Shown here: piece by piece, positions 1-9,121 of the stretch
How positions within the stretch are numbered: the first letter of the stretch is position 1
Layout: each line of letters starts with the position of its first letter
Assembly (NCBI RefSeq): GCF_027257195.1
Contig: NZ_JAPDFS010000001.1
Span: forward strand, 433,049 to 497,048
Length of the DNA: 64,000 bases
Reading direction: 5' to 3'
From: Halorubrum sp. F4
GTDB lineage: Archaea > Halobacteriota > Halobacteria > Halobacteriales > Haloferacaceae
Made by a program: the position numbers and the translations under genes
The notes under the pieces: generated by a model
What the model saw: the letters and a program-made list of their open reading frames with translations, nothing else
The model's database searches: none
What the model was told of the DNA's origin: nothing

Positions 1-2823
1 ATCCCCACGCGATGAAATCTGCGGGAACAGCGCCGCTTCGGGCGAATAATTTGTTAGTACCTTACGTGGAATCTTGACTGTTTTTTCCTCAAATTTCTCA
101 ATCACATCAATGGTCTTTTCCAAGAATATTCCTCGGAGTTCATTTGTCTGCCCACCGTTTTGGAAGGTGAGGATACCAAACCGATACTGATTGTGTAACC
201 CCTCGAAAATGCCGTGGTTCTCGAAATGTAGGAGCGAATCCACGGTAGTATTGTTTAGTAGGTGTAACCGGAGGTCTTTGGCGGTGGAACTGGTGAATAT
301 CACATTTGGCAGGATAAGAGAAACATAGGCATCGTCTCGCGCTATGTTATATACGCGCTCTAAGAAAAGAGCAGATAACTCATTTTCTGATGTTACTTCT
401 TTGCCGTCTACAACTGGACTCTGAAGTTCATATCCATCGGAATTATTGAAATAGTCGGCTCGTGCCTGCATCTGCTGATTATATTGTTCCCAGCCCTCCT
501 CGATTTCGGGGTCTTCCAGTAACTCCTCCATTTTCGCGTCCTTGTTTTCCGGCATCCGAGTTCGGAAGGTCGGGTCATACCGAGAGAAAAAGTCATCTCG
601 ATTCGTCCGTAGCACATCCCAAGGCGGGTTTCCTACAACAACATCGAAGCCACCGTCGGCATAGACCTCAGCAAATTCAAGAACCCAATTGAACGGCTCT
701 AATTCCCTGACTTCTTCCGGTGTAATATCATCAATGCCCGCATCTACGAAGTCTGAGTGAATGTCGTCTATCAGTTCTTCGCGGGCGTTCCGTAGTTTCT
801 CGAAGGCTTGACTGCGGTGTTTTTCGGCGGTCTCGCTGTCGATAGCCTGTTCGTGTTTCTCGATTTCGTCAATAATATCCTGATAGCGGTCGCGGACGGT
901 GTCCTCGCTGAAACTCCCGAGTCGGTACTGGTCGTCACCGTTCGTTTCGGGGAATCCCGTGTATCCAATGAGGCTGTTGCCTTCCCGCAGGTTGAAGGCT
1001 ATGTTAGGTAGTGCGAGGGCGTCGTCTTCCGCGAGGTCGTCCACGTTCTCGGTTTCAAGTTCAGAAATAACCGAGAGCCAACAGCGGAGTTTCGCAATCT
1101 CCACGGCTGGCCCCATCAGGTCAACACCGTAGATGTTGTTGAGAACAGTCGTTTTCTTTAGACGGTACTCGTCTGGGTATGATTCACTTTGAGCATAGAG
1201 GGCCTTGCGGACGTTGACAATTTCTTCGAGGACGCTGGTAAGGAAGTGACCACTCCCACACGCGGGGTCAACTACACGGAACTCGTCCACCTCAGCGAGA
1301 AGGGCGCTTACCGTACTCCAGCGTCCCGGCAGGTCTTCAATGAGTTCGTAGACGGAGTTGAAGCCCGTCGCCTCGTGTTCCGGCCAGTCGGCCTCCTCTA
1401 CCAGAGCAGTCTCGAAGCGGTCTAACAGAGCCGGGCGGACGGTCTCCTCAGCACAAAATCGGGTTATCTCGCTCGGCGTGTAGTACGCCCCGAGTTCCTT
1501 GTTCGTGTCCGCGTTGTCGCTGGTGATGTAGTTGATAGTCTTCTCGAAGACGTTGCCAAGAACACTCGGGTCGAGGTCGGTTGGTGCGCCCTCGGCGGAG
1601 AAAGTGTATCGCTCCAGTAGGTCGATGATAGAGAACAGCACCGAGTTCCGCACGTCGAAGTCCTCTTCCTCAAAGTCGTCCCCATCGATGGAGGGCCGAA
1701 AGAGACCGCCGTTGAGGTACGGGATGTTCTGGAAGAGGTCGATATTCTGGACGGAGTCGGGGCGGTCGTCCGGCTTGTTGTTCATCACATCGTAGAACAG
1801 CGGTTTGCAGAACGTCTCGTAGAACGAGGCGGGATGCATCCCGTTCTCGTAGTTATCCTTGAGAGTCTGAAGGAGGTCGGGCTGAACGAGGGTCTTGTCT
1901 TCGAGGAACTTGATGAATACGAGGCGGTTCATCAGTTCGACCGCGAAGAGTCGAGCGTCGTCTTCGGTGGCGGCGTCGGGGACTACAACACCATCCCCGA
2001 CGAGCGAACGGGCAGTCTCCTCACCATCGTCAACGATACCGAAGACATACCGAATATAGTCGTCATAGAACTCATCGGTGACCTGCTCCTTCTTTTGCTT
2101 GATGACCTGCCGGGCGTCTCCGGCGATGGATGTGAAGTTCTCGAACTCGAAGGTACGGATGAGCCGGGTGACGAGGTCGCGGTCGGCGTCGAAGAGGGCT
2201 TCCACCGGGTCGTCTCGCTTCCCGACCTGATTCTCGAAGAGAGCGAGGAAGACGGGCTGTAAGTCCACTTCCTCAATAGTGTTGAGTGTGTAAGAATCGG
2301 GGTCGTACCGGACAAACACCCACCGGAGGCCGTCCGTGGCGAAGCCGAAGTCCGACTCGAACTCTCGTTGACTGAGCCAATCGCGTACCTGCCCAATACC
2401 GTGCTTACGGCTATCGAGGTCTTTGTTGATGTGTTCGGCTTCGATAAGTAGTCGAGTGGAGTCAATTCCGTGGAAATCGCGGAGAGAGATAGTGTAGTCA
2501 GCAACTTGGGTTTGCCCGCCGGAGAGGCCACCAGCCTCGGTAGAGTATTCGTGGCCGAGCGCGTCGAGAAGAGGATTGATGACGGCTTGCTTTGTGAAAG
2601 ACTCGGGCTGAAGCCCGTCTTTCGTCATCCCACTCTTGAGTTCGTAGGAACCGGGGTCGGCTCGAAGGATACTTTCGAGGGTCTCGTCGTCTATCTGGTC
2701 GCGGAGGTTCGAGACAGACTCGTTGATGGTCTCTATGAGCCGAGCCTCTTCCGGCTCGGAAACGGTTGTCTCGAAGGCATCAGCGACAAACTCGGTCGGG
2801 GTGGAGGATGAATCGGAAGACAT
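1..2823 (-). CDS. Eco57I-type (type IIG / PglX-like) restriction-modification protein, 3' end cut by window
   Basis: The frame stays open from an ATG at 2823 to the window edge, giving about 941 residues without a stop. Two adenine-specific DNA methyltransferase motifs are visible: DPACGSGHFL near residue 518 (S-adenosylmethionine binding) and NPPW near residue 729 (catalytic). A long N-terminal part precedes them and contains RLLIEAEHIN near residue 125, the kind of E-x-E context seen in fused nuclease domains. This layout fits single-chain Eco57I-type enzymes or the BREX methylase PglX; the missing C-terminus would hold target recognition. It is the leftmost gene seen and reads out of the window. 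Its region lacks GATC like the rest of the virus, so I treat it as viral cargo rather than host DNA. Confident in the methyltransferase domain, less in the exact system. Confidence 0.85.
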   Translation of the reverse strand, partial: MSSDSSSTPTEFVADAFETTVSEPEEARLIETINESVSNLRDQIDDETLESILRADPGSYELKSGMTKDGLQPESFTKQAVINPLLDALGHEYSTEAGGLSGGQTQVADYTISLRDFHGIDSTRLLIEAEHINKDLDSRKHGIGQVRDWLSQREFESDFGFATDGLRWVFVRYDPDSYTLNTIEEVDLQPVFLALFENQVGKRDDPVEALFDADRDLVTRLIRTFEFENFTSIAGDARQVIKQKKEQVTDEFYDDYIRYVFGIVDDGEETARSLVGDGVVVPDAATEDDARLFAVELMNRLVFIKFLEDKTLVQPDLLQTLKDNYENGMHPASFYETFCKPLFYDVMNNKPDDRPDSVQNIDLFQNIPYLNGGLFRPSIDGDDFEEEDFDVRNSVLFSIIDLLERYTFSAEGAPTDLDPSVLGNVFEKTINYITSDNADTNKELGAYYTPSEITRFCAEETVRPALLDRFETALVEEADWPEHEATGFNSVYELIEDLPGRWSTVSALLAEVDEFRVVDPACGSGHFLTSVLEEIVNVRKALYAQSESYPDEYRLKKTTVLNNIYGVDLMGPAVEIAKLRCWLSVISELETENVDDLAEDDALALPNIAFNLREGNSLIGYTGFPETNGDDQYRLGSFSEDTVRDRYQDIIDEIEKHEQAIDSETAEKHRSQAFEKLRNAREELIDDIHSDFVDAGIDDITPEEVRELEPFNWVLEFAEVYADGGFDVVVGNPPWDVLRTNRDDFFSRYDPTFRTRMPENKDAKMEELLEDPEIEEGWEQYNQQMQARADYFNNSDGYELQSPVVDGKEVTSENELSALFLERVYNIARDDAYVSLILPNVIFTSSTAKDLRLHLLNNTTVDSLLHFENHGIFEGLHNQYRFGILTFQNGGQTNELRGIFLEKTIDVIEKFEEKTVKIPRKVLTNYSPEAALFPQISSRGD

Positions 2824-2906
2824 TGAGTAAATTGACTCCGTGAACTACTGCTATCTGGATGGCAAGTCCAAATAAACGTGCGGGTAAACGCTCCACTCCA
2901 CGCCCT

Positions 2907-3101
2907 TTACAGAGCCACCCTCTCCATCGTCGCTGGCATCCTTGATTCGAGGTGAGCGGTCTCCGAGACCGGGAACTTCATCACGAGCGTCAACTGGAGG
3001 CAGGTGTACCAGTTGAGGCCGTACTTGTCCGCATACGGCGGGAACCCGCTGTATTCGACTTCGATGCTAACTTCTGGGTCGGGTAAGTGATTTTCTGTCA
3101 T
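2907..3101 (-). CDS. small protein of unknown function
   Basis: 64 residues, not recognised. It begins 4 nt after the stop of the gene upstream (3106-3891), so it is probably translated from the same message. The protein is mixed and soluble-looking, with one cysteine and several aromatic residues, and no clear motif. An 83-nt gap separates it from the restriction-modification gene downstream, which has its own start. Confidence 0.55.
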   Translation of the reverse strand: MTENHLPDPEVSIEVEYSGFPPYADKYGLNWYTCLQLTLVMKFPVSETAHLESRMPATMERVAL

Positions 3102-3105
3102 ACGA

Positions 3106-3891
3106 TTAGTCGCGCTCAGGGATGTTTCGAGAGCCGCGCTTGTGTTGCCACATCTCGTTCCGGTACGCGGACTCCCGGCTCCCCAGAATCGTCTTCGTCT
3201 TCTGGAGGGCCGCCTGCTCGTCCTCGTTCATCTCCTTCACGACCGCGTCCGAGATGATACCGTCGCGCTTGAACGGGATTGCCTGAATCAGCGGGGTTCC
3301 CGCCGGAATAACACCTGAGAACTCGGGGTCAGACCAGATGAACGGGAAGTTGATGTGGTTGTAATAGGAGTCGCAATCGACTACTCCCGAGAAGACCTGA
3401 AAGCGGCGCTCGATGCGGTTGAACGGCTTGGTGAACAGCACCGAATAGCCGTCGGGGACGTTGATGGCCCAGAAGTTGTGGAACTTCATAATCGGGGCCG
3501 GAAACGTCGGGAACTCGTCTCCCCCGACCTGCCCGTGGCTGTGGTTGCTAATCAGGTCGCGGTCGAAGCCCCATTGATAGTCCACGTTGCCCTCACCGTT
3601 CGAGTTGAACTGGACTTCCCCGGCGAGGGGGATAATCCAGCCCATCGAGAGGGCGTCGAGAAACGGAGCGCACCGCTTGACGGTGGACTGCTTGATGCCG
3701 TCGCCCATCCTGCCTTCGAGGTTCTTGTACCACTCTGGGAGAACCTTGTTGGCTGGAATCGGCTCGGGGATGGCCCCGTAGAGTTCCGGCTCCGTGGCGA
3801 ACTCGATGGTCGGGTCGTCTGTGTCGAGGGCCTTGAGAGAGGCCGCGTCCTTCACTTTCTCGATGCTTCCGAATAGGTCAAATGCTGTCAT
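3106..3891 (-). CDS. conserved phage-type hypothetical protein
   Basis: 261 residues. The series LPEWYKNLEG, TVKRCAPFLDALSMGWIIPL and a Trp/His/Phe-rich centre resembles a family of hypothetical proteins common in marine and other tailed phages; no function is known to me. No signal peptide or membrane segment is visible. The start codon is preceded by TAACCAGACCTA, a slightly degenerate copy of the early leader motif found before most early genes here. It ends a run with the TGT-like gene upstream (3901-4755), 9 nt away. Confidence 0.75.
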   Translation of the reverse strand: MTAFDLFGSIEKVKDAASLKALDTDDPTIEFATEPELYGAIPEPIPANKVLPEWYKNLEGRMGDGIKQSTVKRCAPFLDALSMGWIIPLAGEVQFNSNGEGNVDYQWGFDRDLISNHSHGQVGGDEFPTFPAPIMKFHNFWAINVPDGYSVLFTKPFNRIERRFQVFSGVVDCDSYYNHINFPFIWSDPEFSGVIPAGTPLIQAIPFKRDGIISDAVVKEMNEDEQAALQKTKTILGSRESAYRNEMWQHKRGSRNIPERD

Positions 3892-3900
3892 TAGGTCTGG

Positions 3901-4755
3901 TTAGTCCGCATACATTTCGTACATCCGAGACGGCGCTTCCTCTCCCGGCCCCCAACAGTCGGCGTCGGGGTGGGAGTCGTAGAAGGCCTCTTCGTAGTCG
4001 TGCTGTTCGTTCCGGGCGCGGGGCGACCATACCGAGCGGTCAGGGTTCAGGGCAAACCGCAGATTGCTATACGAACGCCGGACGCACTCGTAGTAGTCCG
4101 ACCGCTCGCTGGGGAGTTTCGTCCAGCCGTAGCCGTCGAAGTAGCCCATCCAGTTCGCCGCCGTTAGGGGGCTTGTGGTGTCGGCGCTCTCGACGGGAAC
4201 GCCATACTTCCGGGCCTGCGCCTGTTTCACCGGGGAGCCACCGAGTAAGTGGACTTCCGGGCAGTCACGGTAGGCCGTCCACGGGTGCGGACTCGGGCCG
4301 TACCGTTCTTGGCAGGGAAGGCCGACCCGATAGCGAGCCGGAACGTCGCGGGGGTGATGGAGTTTCGGGACAACGATAACAGTCTCCGCGTACTCCGCGA
4401 GGTCGGCGGCCCGGTCGAGAACCCACCCCCAACCGGGACTGTTCTCGTCGTCGTCCGGGGCGACCGCGTAACGGGGCTTCTCCGAGCGCACCGTCTTCTG
4501 GTGTTCTCGCCACGCTCCCTCTTCGTCGGGAACGGTCTGCTTCTTCAACTTCGAGAACGGCCAGTCCACGAAGTCCACATCGAACCGCTCCGGGGGGCGG
4601 TAGTTCATCGACTCGTAGCCGATTAGCGCCCCGACCCGCCACGCCGCTTCGGTAGCGTCGGCGGAACCACGGGCCGTGAAGACTACGTCGCGTTCCCGCT
4701 GGTTTGAGGTCGGTACAGATGTATCTCCTACGGGTAGTTTCTGCTGGGTACTCAT
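3901..4755 (-). CDS. putative TGT/DpdA-like protein (DUF6610-like)
   Basis: 284 residues. The centre carries VIVVPKLH, then a GLPCQERYG segment, HLLGGSP and VESADTTSP followed by AANWMGY. This order of short motifs (glycine-rich loop, then a Ser/Asp element) recalls the tRNA-guanine transglycosylase fold, including DpdA enzymes that put 7-deazaguanines into phage DNA, and haloarchaeal DUF6610 proteins. The catalytic residues cannot be assigned with certainty, so the enzymatic role is inference. It lies directly downstream of the DNA polymerase, which would suit DNA modification, but no deazaguanine-synthesis gene (QueC/D/E or FolE-like) is seen in the window. The start follows a perfect copy of the early leader motif. 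Confidence 0.5.
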   Translation of the reverse strand: MSTQQKLPVGDTSVPTSNQRERDVVFTARGSADATEAAWRVGALIGYESMNYRPPERFDVDFVDWPFSKLKKQTVPDEEGAWREHQKTVRSEKPRYAVAPDDDENSPGWGWVLDRAADLAEYAETVIVVPKLHHPRDVPARYRVGLPCQERYGPSPHPWTAYRDCPEVHLLGGSPVKQAQARKYGVPVESADTTSPLTAANWMGYFDGYGWTKLPSERSDYYECVRRSYSNLRFALNPDRSVWSPRARNEQHDYEEAFYDSHPDADCWGPGEEAPSRMYEMYAD

Positions 4756-4773
4756 TTGGGTCTGGTTAGGTGG

Positions 4774-7254
4774 TTAGAAGAACGCCCCGAGGCCGGTCTG
4801 GAGTTGGCCCTCAACGGCGGCTTCCACGTCGATGCCGACCGCGTCGAGGACGGGGCCGAGCGGGTTGATGATTAGGGTCTGGGTCATACGGCCCACGTCC
4901 GGCGTCAAGCCGGTGTTCTCGACCTGCTCGGCGTCCTCGTAGGCGATGCGGTCTATCTTCTCGCCCAGCGCGTCAACGTAGGTGGGCATAATGTAGCACC
5001 GCATCGGCTTGCTTCCCTTCGAGAACTCCGTGCCGAGGAGTTCGTTCGAGTTCATCGCGGCCTCGACGTGAGCCGTCGGGGAGTCGTACTCGTTGAACTC
5101 CTTGCCGATGCCGCCGGGGATACCGATGTTCTCCCAGTCGGGGTCGTCGGGGTCGAGCGAGGTTCCCGCCTGATAGACGTAGTTGGCTATCTCGTTGTTG
5201 TCCTTGTCGTGGAGGATGGCCTTGATGACCTTCTTCTCGGTGTCCCGAGTGAGGCGGGAAGCATCCGACCGCTTTGCGGCAGACCCCTTGATGGAGATAT
5301 CGTACTGGTCGAGGGAGTCGGAGAAGTCCATCCCCTCCTTCCACGAGGCCGCGTAGGCGTACTTCTTCTTGCGGCCCCATTGGAAGAACCGGGGCGCGAA
5401 CATCTCAATCTCAATCTCCCAGAGGTTATCCTCGGCGGGGACGCCCATCGTCTCCGCGAGGGCCGGGTAGACCTCGTTGTTCAGGGTGTCGCAAATCTCC
5501 TGTGCGGCTTCGAGGCAGGACTCCTGCCGCATATTCCTCGGGAATCTGATATAGTTGCTGTCCGTGTCGCCATATATCACCTCCGCGATAGTTTCTTCGT
5601 TGACGTAGCGGGCGGTCTCCTTGAGAACCGCCTGCCCGGCGAGGGTGATAGCCTCTGCTGTCTTGCGGTCGTAGAGGAAGAACTTAGACCAAGCCAAAAC
5701 GCCGTAGATTGAGTTGGTGATTGTCTTACTAACCTGATACATTTCTGCGTATCTTTCCTCTTCATCTGAACCCGGTTCCGCCTCCCGCTTGAGGCGCTTG
5801 TAGGTCATCTTGAGGTCAAGGGCGTCGTCAACGATTTGCCGGAAGAGGCCATCCCGCTCCAGCGAGAACGCCTGCCCGTTCGGAGCGACCGCGACCTTCC
5901 CGAGTTCCGGCTCCGTCGCGTCGAGTTTCACCTCGGGCGACGTGTTCAGCATCTTCATCGTCGCCGGGTACAGGCTCGCCAAGTCAATTCCGACGACGTT
6001 GGTGGCCTTCCCGGTGTACGGCTCAACAACAAAGCCCCCTTCGTAGTCTTCTGCGTTCGAGTGGGTCTTCGTCGGGCCGACCTCGCCGCGCTCGTCCAGT
6101 TTGCGGCGAACCATCATCTCGATGAACTGGAAGTTCTCTCGGGTGTCCTCGAAGTCCACGCCGACCATCTTTCGCAGGGAGTCGCGGAAGGAGACCACAC
6201 CGGCCTCCTCGTCAATCCCGGCGGTGAGGCGAACGTCCCGAGCGTTGTAGTTCATCAACTTCTCGGGGTTGTCCCGCCACATCTCGAAGTACCCTTCCTC
6301 GTGGGCCAGTTTCGACGCGCCCAGTTCTTCGCCCGCCACGTAGTCGAGCGAGTAGGAGCGGAGTTCGCCCCACGAGTTCTTCTTGTAGGCGTGGAGCAGG
6401 TCGTAGACCGTCCGGCCCAGAATCTTCGGGTCGCCGCGCCGGGTGACGTGGGCGTTCCCCTCGGGGGAGAGCCGGGAGGGGTGCGCCGAGACCTTCTTCA
6501 TCCGCTCGATGGTGTACGGCCCGTCGAAGGGAGCGTTCCACGCGGTGAGCAGGTCGGGGTTGCGCTCTTCGACCCACTCCCCGAAATTGATGAGCATAAC
6601 GCGCTCGTCGGGGAAGTAGTGGAGACGGTCAAGTTCCTCCGGCTTGCCGTTCGGGAAGCAGGTCTCGGAGGGCCTTCCCGCCGTGTCGAAGAAGCCGACG
6701 TACTCCCCCTCGTAGGAGTCGTAGGCGACCAGCGAGGTGATACGCTTCTCGCCCGGCTCGGGGAACGAGCCACGGTCGTCGGTCTCAATGTCGAACACGA
6801 CCACCCGAGGCCGGGGGTCGTTCTCGACGGGGGCCTCGATGGCCTCGACCTCGTCCAGAGTGACCTCTTCGGCGGGAACGCGAATCCACGCCTTCACATC
6901 GCGGTCGATTCGGACGCGCTGGGTGGGGTTTACGTCGGCCTCGAAGGTCTTGCCGTGGAACTCCTTTTTCGCGTCCCGAACGTCTCCGGGGGTGGTGACG
7001 TAGACGCAGGCGACCTCTTCACCGAAGAAGCCGGTGCGGTCAACGTCAAAGTCGAACTCCCGAATCCCGCACTCTCCGAGGAGTTCGTTCTTCCGCTCAC
7101 GGGCCTCAGCGGCCTCCACGTAGAAGTAGGGCCGGAAGTCCGTGATGGTCACCGTGTGTCGCTCCTCGTCGGCGTCGCGCCCGTAGAGGCGGAGCGTGAA
7201 GGAGTCGTCGTGGTTCTCGATACAGGCGGTGTTGGTGACGAGTATTTCGAGCAT
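4774..7254 (-). CDS. polB: family B DNA polymerase with 3'-5' exonuclease
   Basis: 826 residues, normal for a viral family B polymerase. The exonuclease part shows FDIETDD (residues 154-160), LLTAWNAPFDG (Exo II) and YNARDV (Exo III). The polymerase part shows GIDLASLYP (motif A, near 421), KTITNSIYGV (motif B, near 511) and YGDTDS (motif C, near 560, the two catalytic aspartates). All key acids are present, so the enzyme should be active in replication and proofreading. It follows the early leader motif at 7255-7268 and heads a run with the TGT-like gene. Together with the primase (13394-14605) and AAA-type ATPase (14614-16161) it forms a self-contained replication set. Confidence 0.97.
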   Translation of the reverse strand: MLEILVTNTACIENHDDSFTLRLYGRDADEERHTVTITDFRPYFYVEAAEARERKNELLGECGIREFDFDVDRTGFFGEEVACVYVTTPGDVRDAKKEFHGKTFEADVNPTQRVRIDRDVKAWIRVPAEEVTLDEVEAIEAPVENDPRPRVVVFDIETDDRGSFPEPGEKRITSLVAYDSYEGEYVGFFDTAGRPSETCFPNGKPEELDRLHYFPDERVMLINFGEWVEERNPDLLTAWNAPFDGPYTIERMKKVSAHPSRLSPEGNAHVTRRGDPKILGRTVYDLLHAYKKNSWGELRSYSLDYVAGEELGASKLAHEEGYFEMWRDNPEKLMNYNARDVRLTAGIDEEAGVVSFRDSLRKMVGVDFEDTRENFQFIEMMVRRKLDERGEVGPTKTHSNAEDYEGGFVVEPYTGKATNVVGIDLASLYPATMKMLNTSPEVKLDATEPELGKVAVAPNGQAFSLERDGLFRQIVDDALDLKMTYKRLKREAEPGSDEEERYAEMYQVSKTITNSIYGVLAWSKFFLYDRKTAEAITLAGQAVLKETARYVNEETIAEVIYGDTDSNYIRFPRNMRQESCLEAAQEICDTLNNEVYPALAETMGVPAEDNLWEIEIEMFAPRFFQWGRKKKYAYAASWKEGMDFSDSLDQYDISIKGSAAKRSDASRLTRDTEKKVIKAILHDKDNNEIANYVYQAGTSLDPDDPDWENIGIPGGIGKEFNEYDSPTAHVEAAMNSNELLGTEFSKGSKPMRCYIMPTYVDALGEKIDRIAYEDAEQVENTGLTPDVGRMTQTLIINPLGPVLDAVGIDVEAAVEGQLQTGLGAFF

Positions 7255-7272
7255 TTGGGTCTGGTTGGGTGG

Positions 7273-7677
7273 TTAGTACGCGGCGTGGTTCTCCCACGTT
7301 CGAGCGGCGAAAGAGACGGGAACGCACGTCTGGGGGTCGCCCGGCTCGTCGGTGGTGTCGATTCCGTGGTCTCGGAAGTCCTTGATGTGGTACTCGTAGA
7401 CCGTCCGGGTGTCTTCCTCGGCTATCAGGACGGTGTTGACGCCCTTCCGGTCGAGGTAGTCGATGATGTGGTCGGAGACTGCGTAGCCACGATGCTTCCG
7501 GTAGAAGTGTTCTTCTCGGGTTCTCTTTGAGAGGTACGCGACCTCGTCTCTCCCCCTGAGAACACCGACCGTCCCGGCTACCCCGTGCATCTCGGGGGCC
7601 GGGACACGAATATGCCGCCGGGGCTGGTGTTTCAGTATCGGCGCTTCAACGTCCTCGTAGTCGAATAGGTTGGTCAT
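7273..7677 (-). CDS. hypothetical protein upstream of polB
   Basis: 134 residues, not recognised. The N-terminal half contains GVAGTVGVLRGRDEVAYLS and the centre GVNTVLIAEEDTRTVYEY, suggesting an alpha/beta fold; no catalytic motif stands out. It sits 18 nt before polB in the same direction and probably shares its transcript. A promoter-like block (7707-7747) lies upstream and a variant of the early leader motif (CAATCAGACCCA) lies 6 nt before the ATG. Confidence 0.7.
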   Translation of the reverse strand: MTNLFDYEDVEAPILKHQPRRHIRVPAPEMHGVAGTVGVLRGRDEVAYLSKRTREEHFYRKHRGYAVSDHIIDYLDRKGVNTVLIAEEDTRTVYEYHIKDFRDHGIDTTDEPGDPQTCVPVSFAARTWENHAAY

Positions 7678-7706
7678 CTCTCTGGGTCTGATTGGTCTCT
7701 GGATTT

Positions 7707-7747
7707 ACGCCTCGCTTCCTGCCGCTTTCATACATTTTCAGACTCAG
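7707..7747 (-). promoter_or_regulatory. candidate early promoter (GTATGAAAGCGGC block)
   Basis: On the minus strand this reads GAGTCTGAAAATGTATGAAA followed by GCGGCAGGAAG. Nearly the same block occurs at 22205-22245 and, more loosely, at 23868-23905 and 16208-16245, each upstream of a minus-strand early gene. The AT-rich core lies about 25-35 nt upstream of the leader motif, the spacing expected of an archaeal TATA box from its transcription start. The promoter role is inference. Confidence 0.5.
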
Positions 7748-7756
7748 GAAGGGCCG

Positions 7757-8725
7757 TTACAGGTTCATCTTCCGCATCGCGTAGGTCACGTAGTTCGACT
7801 TCGTACCGAGTTCCTGCGCGATTTCGTGGGGCGTCATACCGGCGTCCAGCATCTCCTTCAATTGGTCGTCGTGTTTCAGGGCTTCTCCCCACGTCGAGGA
7901 GCAGATATCGTAGTAGGAGCATTGCTCGTCCCGGCCCGGCCCCCACTTGCAGAGCGGGGTCTCGTTGATGGGCCAATGCGGCTCGTCAGCCTCCATCATA
8001 TCCAGCATCTCGCTGATGGTCTCGTAGATGAAGTCCCGGCGAGACTCCTTGAGGGGGCTGATAATCAGGTCGTCCCCCTTGGGGTAGTACCCAGCGACCG
8101 CTGTTACGTCCCACTCCTGCTCGAACAGGACGGCGTAGTATTCGCCTTCGAGGTAGATGCCCTCGTCGCGGTACTGCTTCTTGGGGGTCTTCCCGGTCTT
8201 GAAGTCCGTGATGACCACTCCCCCGGCGGGTTCGACGCCGGGAACGGAGCGGTCGTCGTAGATGGCGTCCGCGTACCCCATCCACGATGGCTGTCGGCCC
8301 TCCCTGTCCGGTAGGGGGTCTTCCAGCCACGACTCCGCCTCGATGCCGACCGGGAGCCACGTCTCAGGGTCGGGTGAGACCTCCATCCGGGCGTACTCGA
8401 AGTTGATGAAGTTCGTGATGTACGGCTCCAGATAGTCGGCCCACCTGTCCCACTCCGGCAGGAAGGCGACGAGGTCTTCGGGGAACTCCCCGGTCTCGTT
8501 GACGTAGGCCTCGACGGCGTAGTAGTAGTCTTCCAGCACCTCGTGGATGATGGTTCCGCGCCGGGTGTAGATGGTTCCCGGCTCCTTGAGGCCCTGAACG
8601 TAGGAGTACCGGAACTGCTCGGGGCACTTCACGTACTTCGTCAGCCGACTCTTGCTGATATACGGGAGTTCACCTTTCGGGGTGCTGTCACGCAGGCTCG
8701 TCAGTCGGTCACTCTGGGTTGGCAT
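7757..8725 (-). CDS. PD-(D/E)XK nuclease, Cas4/RecB-like, with iron-sulfur cysteines
   Basis: 322 residues. Seen: SKSRLTKYVKCPEQF at the N-terminus (first cluster cysteine near 34), RRGTIIHEVLEDYY (conserved His near 61), an acidic ADAIYDD, VITDFKTGK (the D-x-K of the nuclease core near 170), a following Q/E-Y-Y element, and a C-terminal trio of cysteines in CKWGPGRDEQCSYYDIC. This is the Cas4/AddB-type 4Fe-4S nuclease plan. The last 45 residues form a likely helix-turn-helix (MTPHEIAQELGTKSNYVTYA), unusual for the family. The role is probably DNA end resection in viral recombination or replication. Its start overlaps the end of 8709-8966 by 17 nt, implying coupled translation. Confidence 0.9.
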   Translation of the reverse strand: MPTQSDRLTSLRDSTPKGELPYISKSRLTKYVKCPEQFRYSYVQGLKEPGTIYTRRGTIIHEVLEDYYYAVEAYVNETGEFPEDLVAFLPEWDRWADYLEPYITNFINFEYARMEVSPDPETWLPVGIEAESWLEDPLPDREGRQPSWMGYADAIYDDRSVPGVEPAGGVVITDFKTGKTPKKQYRDEGIYLEGEYYAVLFEQEWDVTAVAGYYPKGDDLIISPLKESRRDFIYETISEMLDMMEADEPHWPINETPLCKWGPGRDEQCSYYDICSSTWGEALKHDDQLKEMLDAGMTPHEIAQELGTKSNYVTYAMRKMNL

Positions 8726-8966
8726 CTTCTTCCTCGTCGTCCTGCATCAGCAGGTCGTTGACACCCTCCAGCACCTCGACGTGCTGGGTAATGTCCTGTA
8801 TGTTCATCGCGCCGCTCTCGGTCTTCTCGAACTCGATGACGCACTTGCCCTTCTCGTGGGCGGTCTGATTCGCGTGACCGATGATTTCGAGTGCCGTTCG
8901 CAGGCCCGGCACCGAGTCGATTTCGGCGTCGGTCGCGGCGGGAACCTCGGGGTCGCTCACGGCCAC
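8709..8966 (-). CDS. small acidic protein of unknown function
   Basis: 85 residues with an acidic tail (DDEEEDANPE). The middle, ALEIIGHANQTAHEKGKCVIEF, looks helical. No function recognised. It overlaps both neighbours (17 nt into the nuclease gene, 10 nt with the 54-residue gene upstream), so it belongs to a tightly coupled cassette. Confidence 0.7.
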   Translation of the reverse strand: MAVSDPEVPAATDAEIDSVPGLRTALEIIGHANQTAHEKGKCVIEFEKTESGAMNIQDITQHVEVLEGVNDLLMQDDEEEDANPE

Positions 8967-9121
8967 ATCCCCGGCCCCAGCGTGGGGTCGTTCAGTTCAC
9001 GGGACAGTTCGAGGCGTCGGCGTTCCCGCTCCTTGCGGTCGCGCTCAAAGGCCTCGATGGCTTCCCTGCTCTTCCGAATCGTCTCCGAGTCCGCCTCGGC
9101 GTCGGGGAGTGAGAAGGTCAC
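8957..9121 (-). CDS. 54-residue basic/acidic helical protein, GTG start
   Basis: The start is GTG at 9121, which forms a GTGA overlap with the stop of the gene upstream (9118-9447). The same frame is open further upstream but would run through that gene. The product is a charged helix rich in Arg and Glu (a KERERRRLELSREL stretch), possibly coiled coil. Its end overlaps the ATG of 8709-8966. No function recognised. Confidence 0.6.
   Translation of the reverse strand: MTFSLPDAEADSETIRKSREAIEAFERDRKERERRRLELSRELNDPTLGPGMWP

Noticed and set aside
5836-7530. 564-codon plus-strand frame opposite polB
   Set aside because: It is antisense to a gene with all polymerase motifs; high-GC third positions create long antisense frames.
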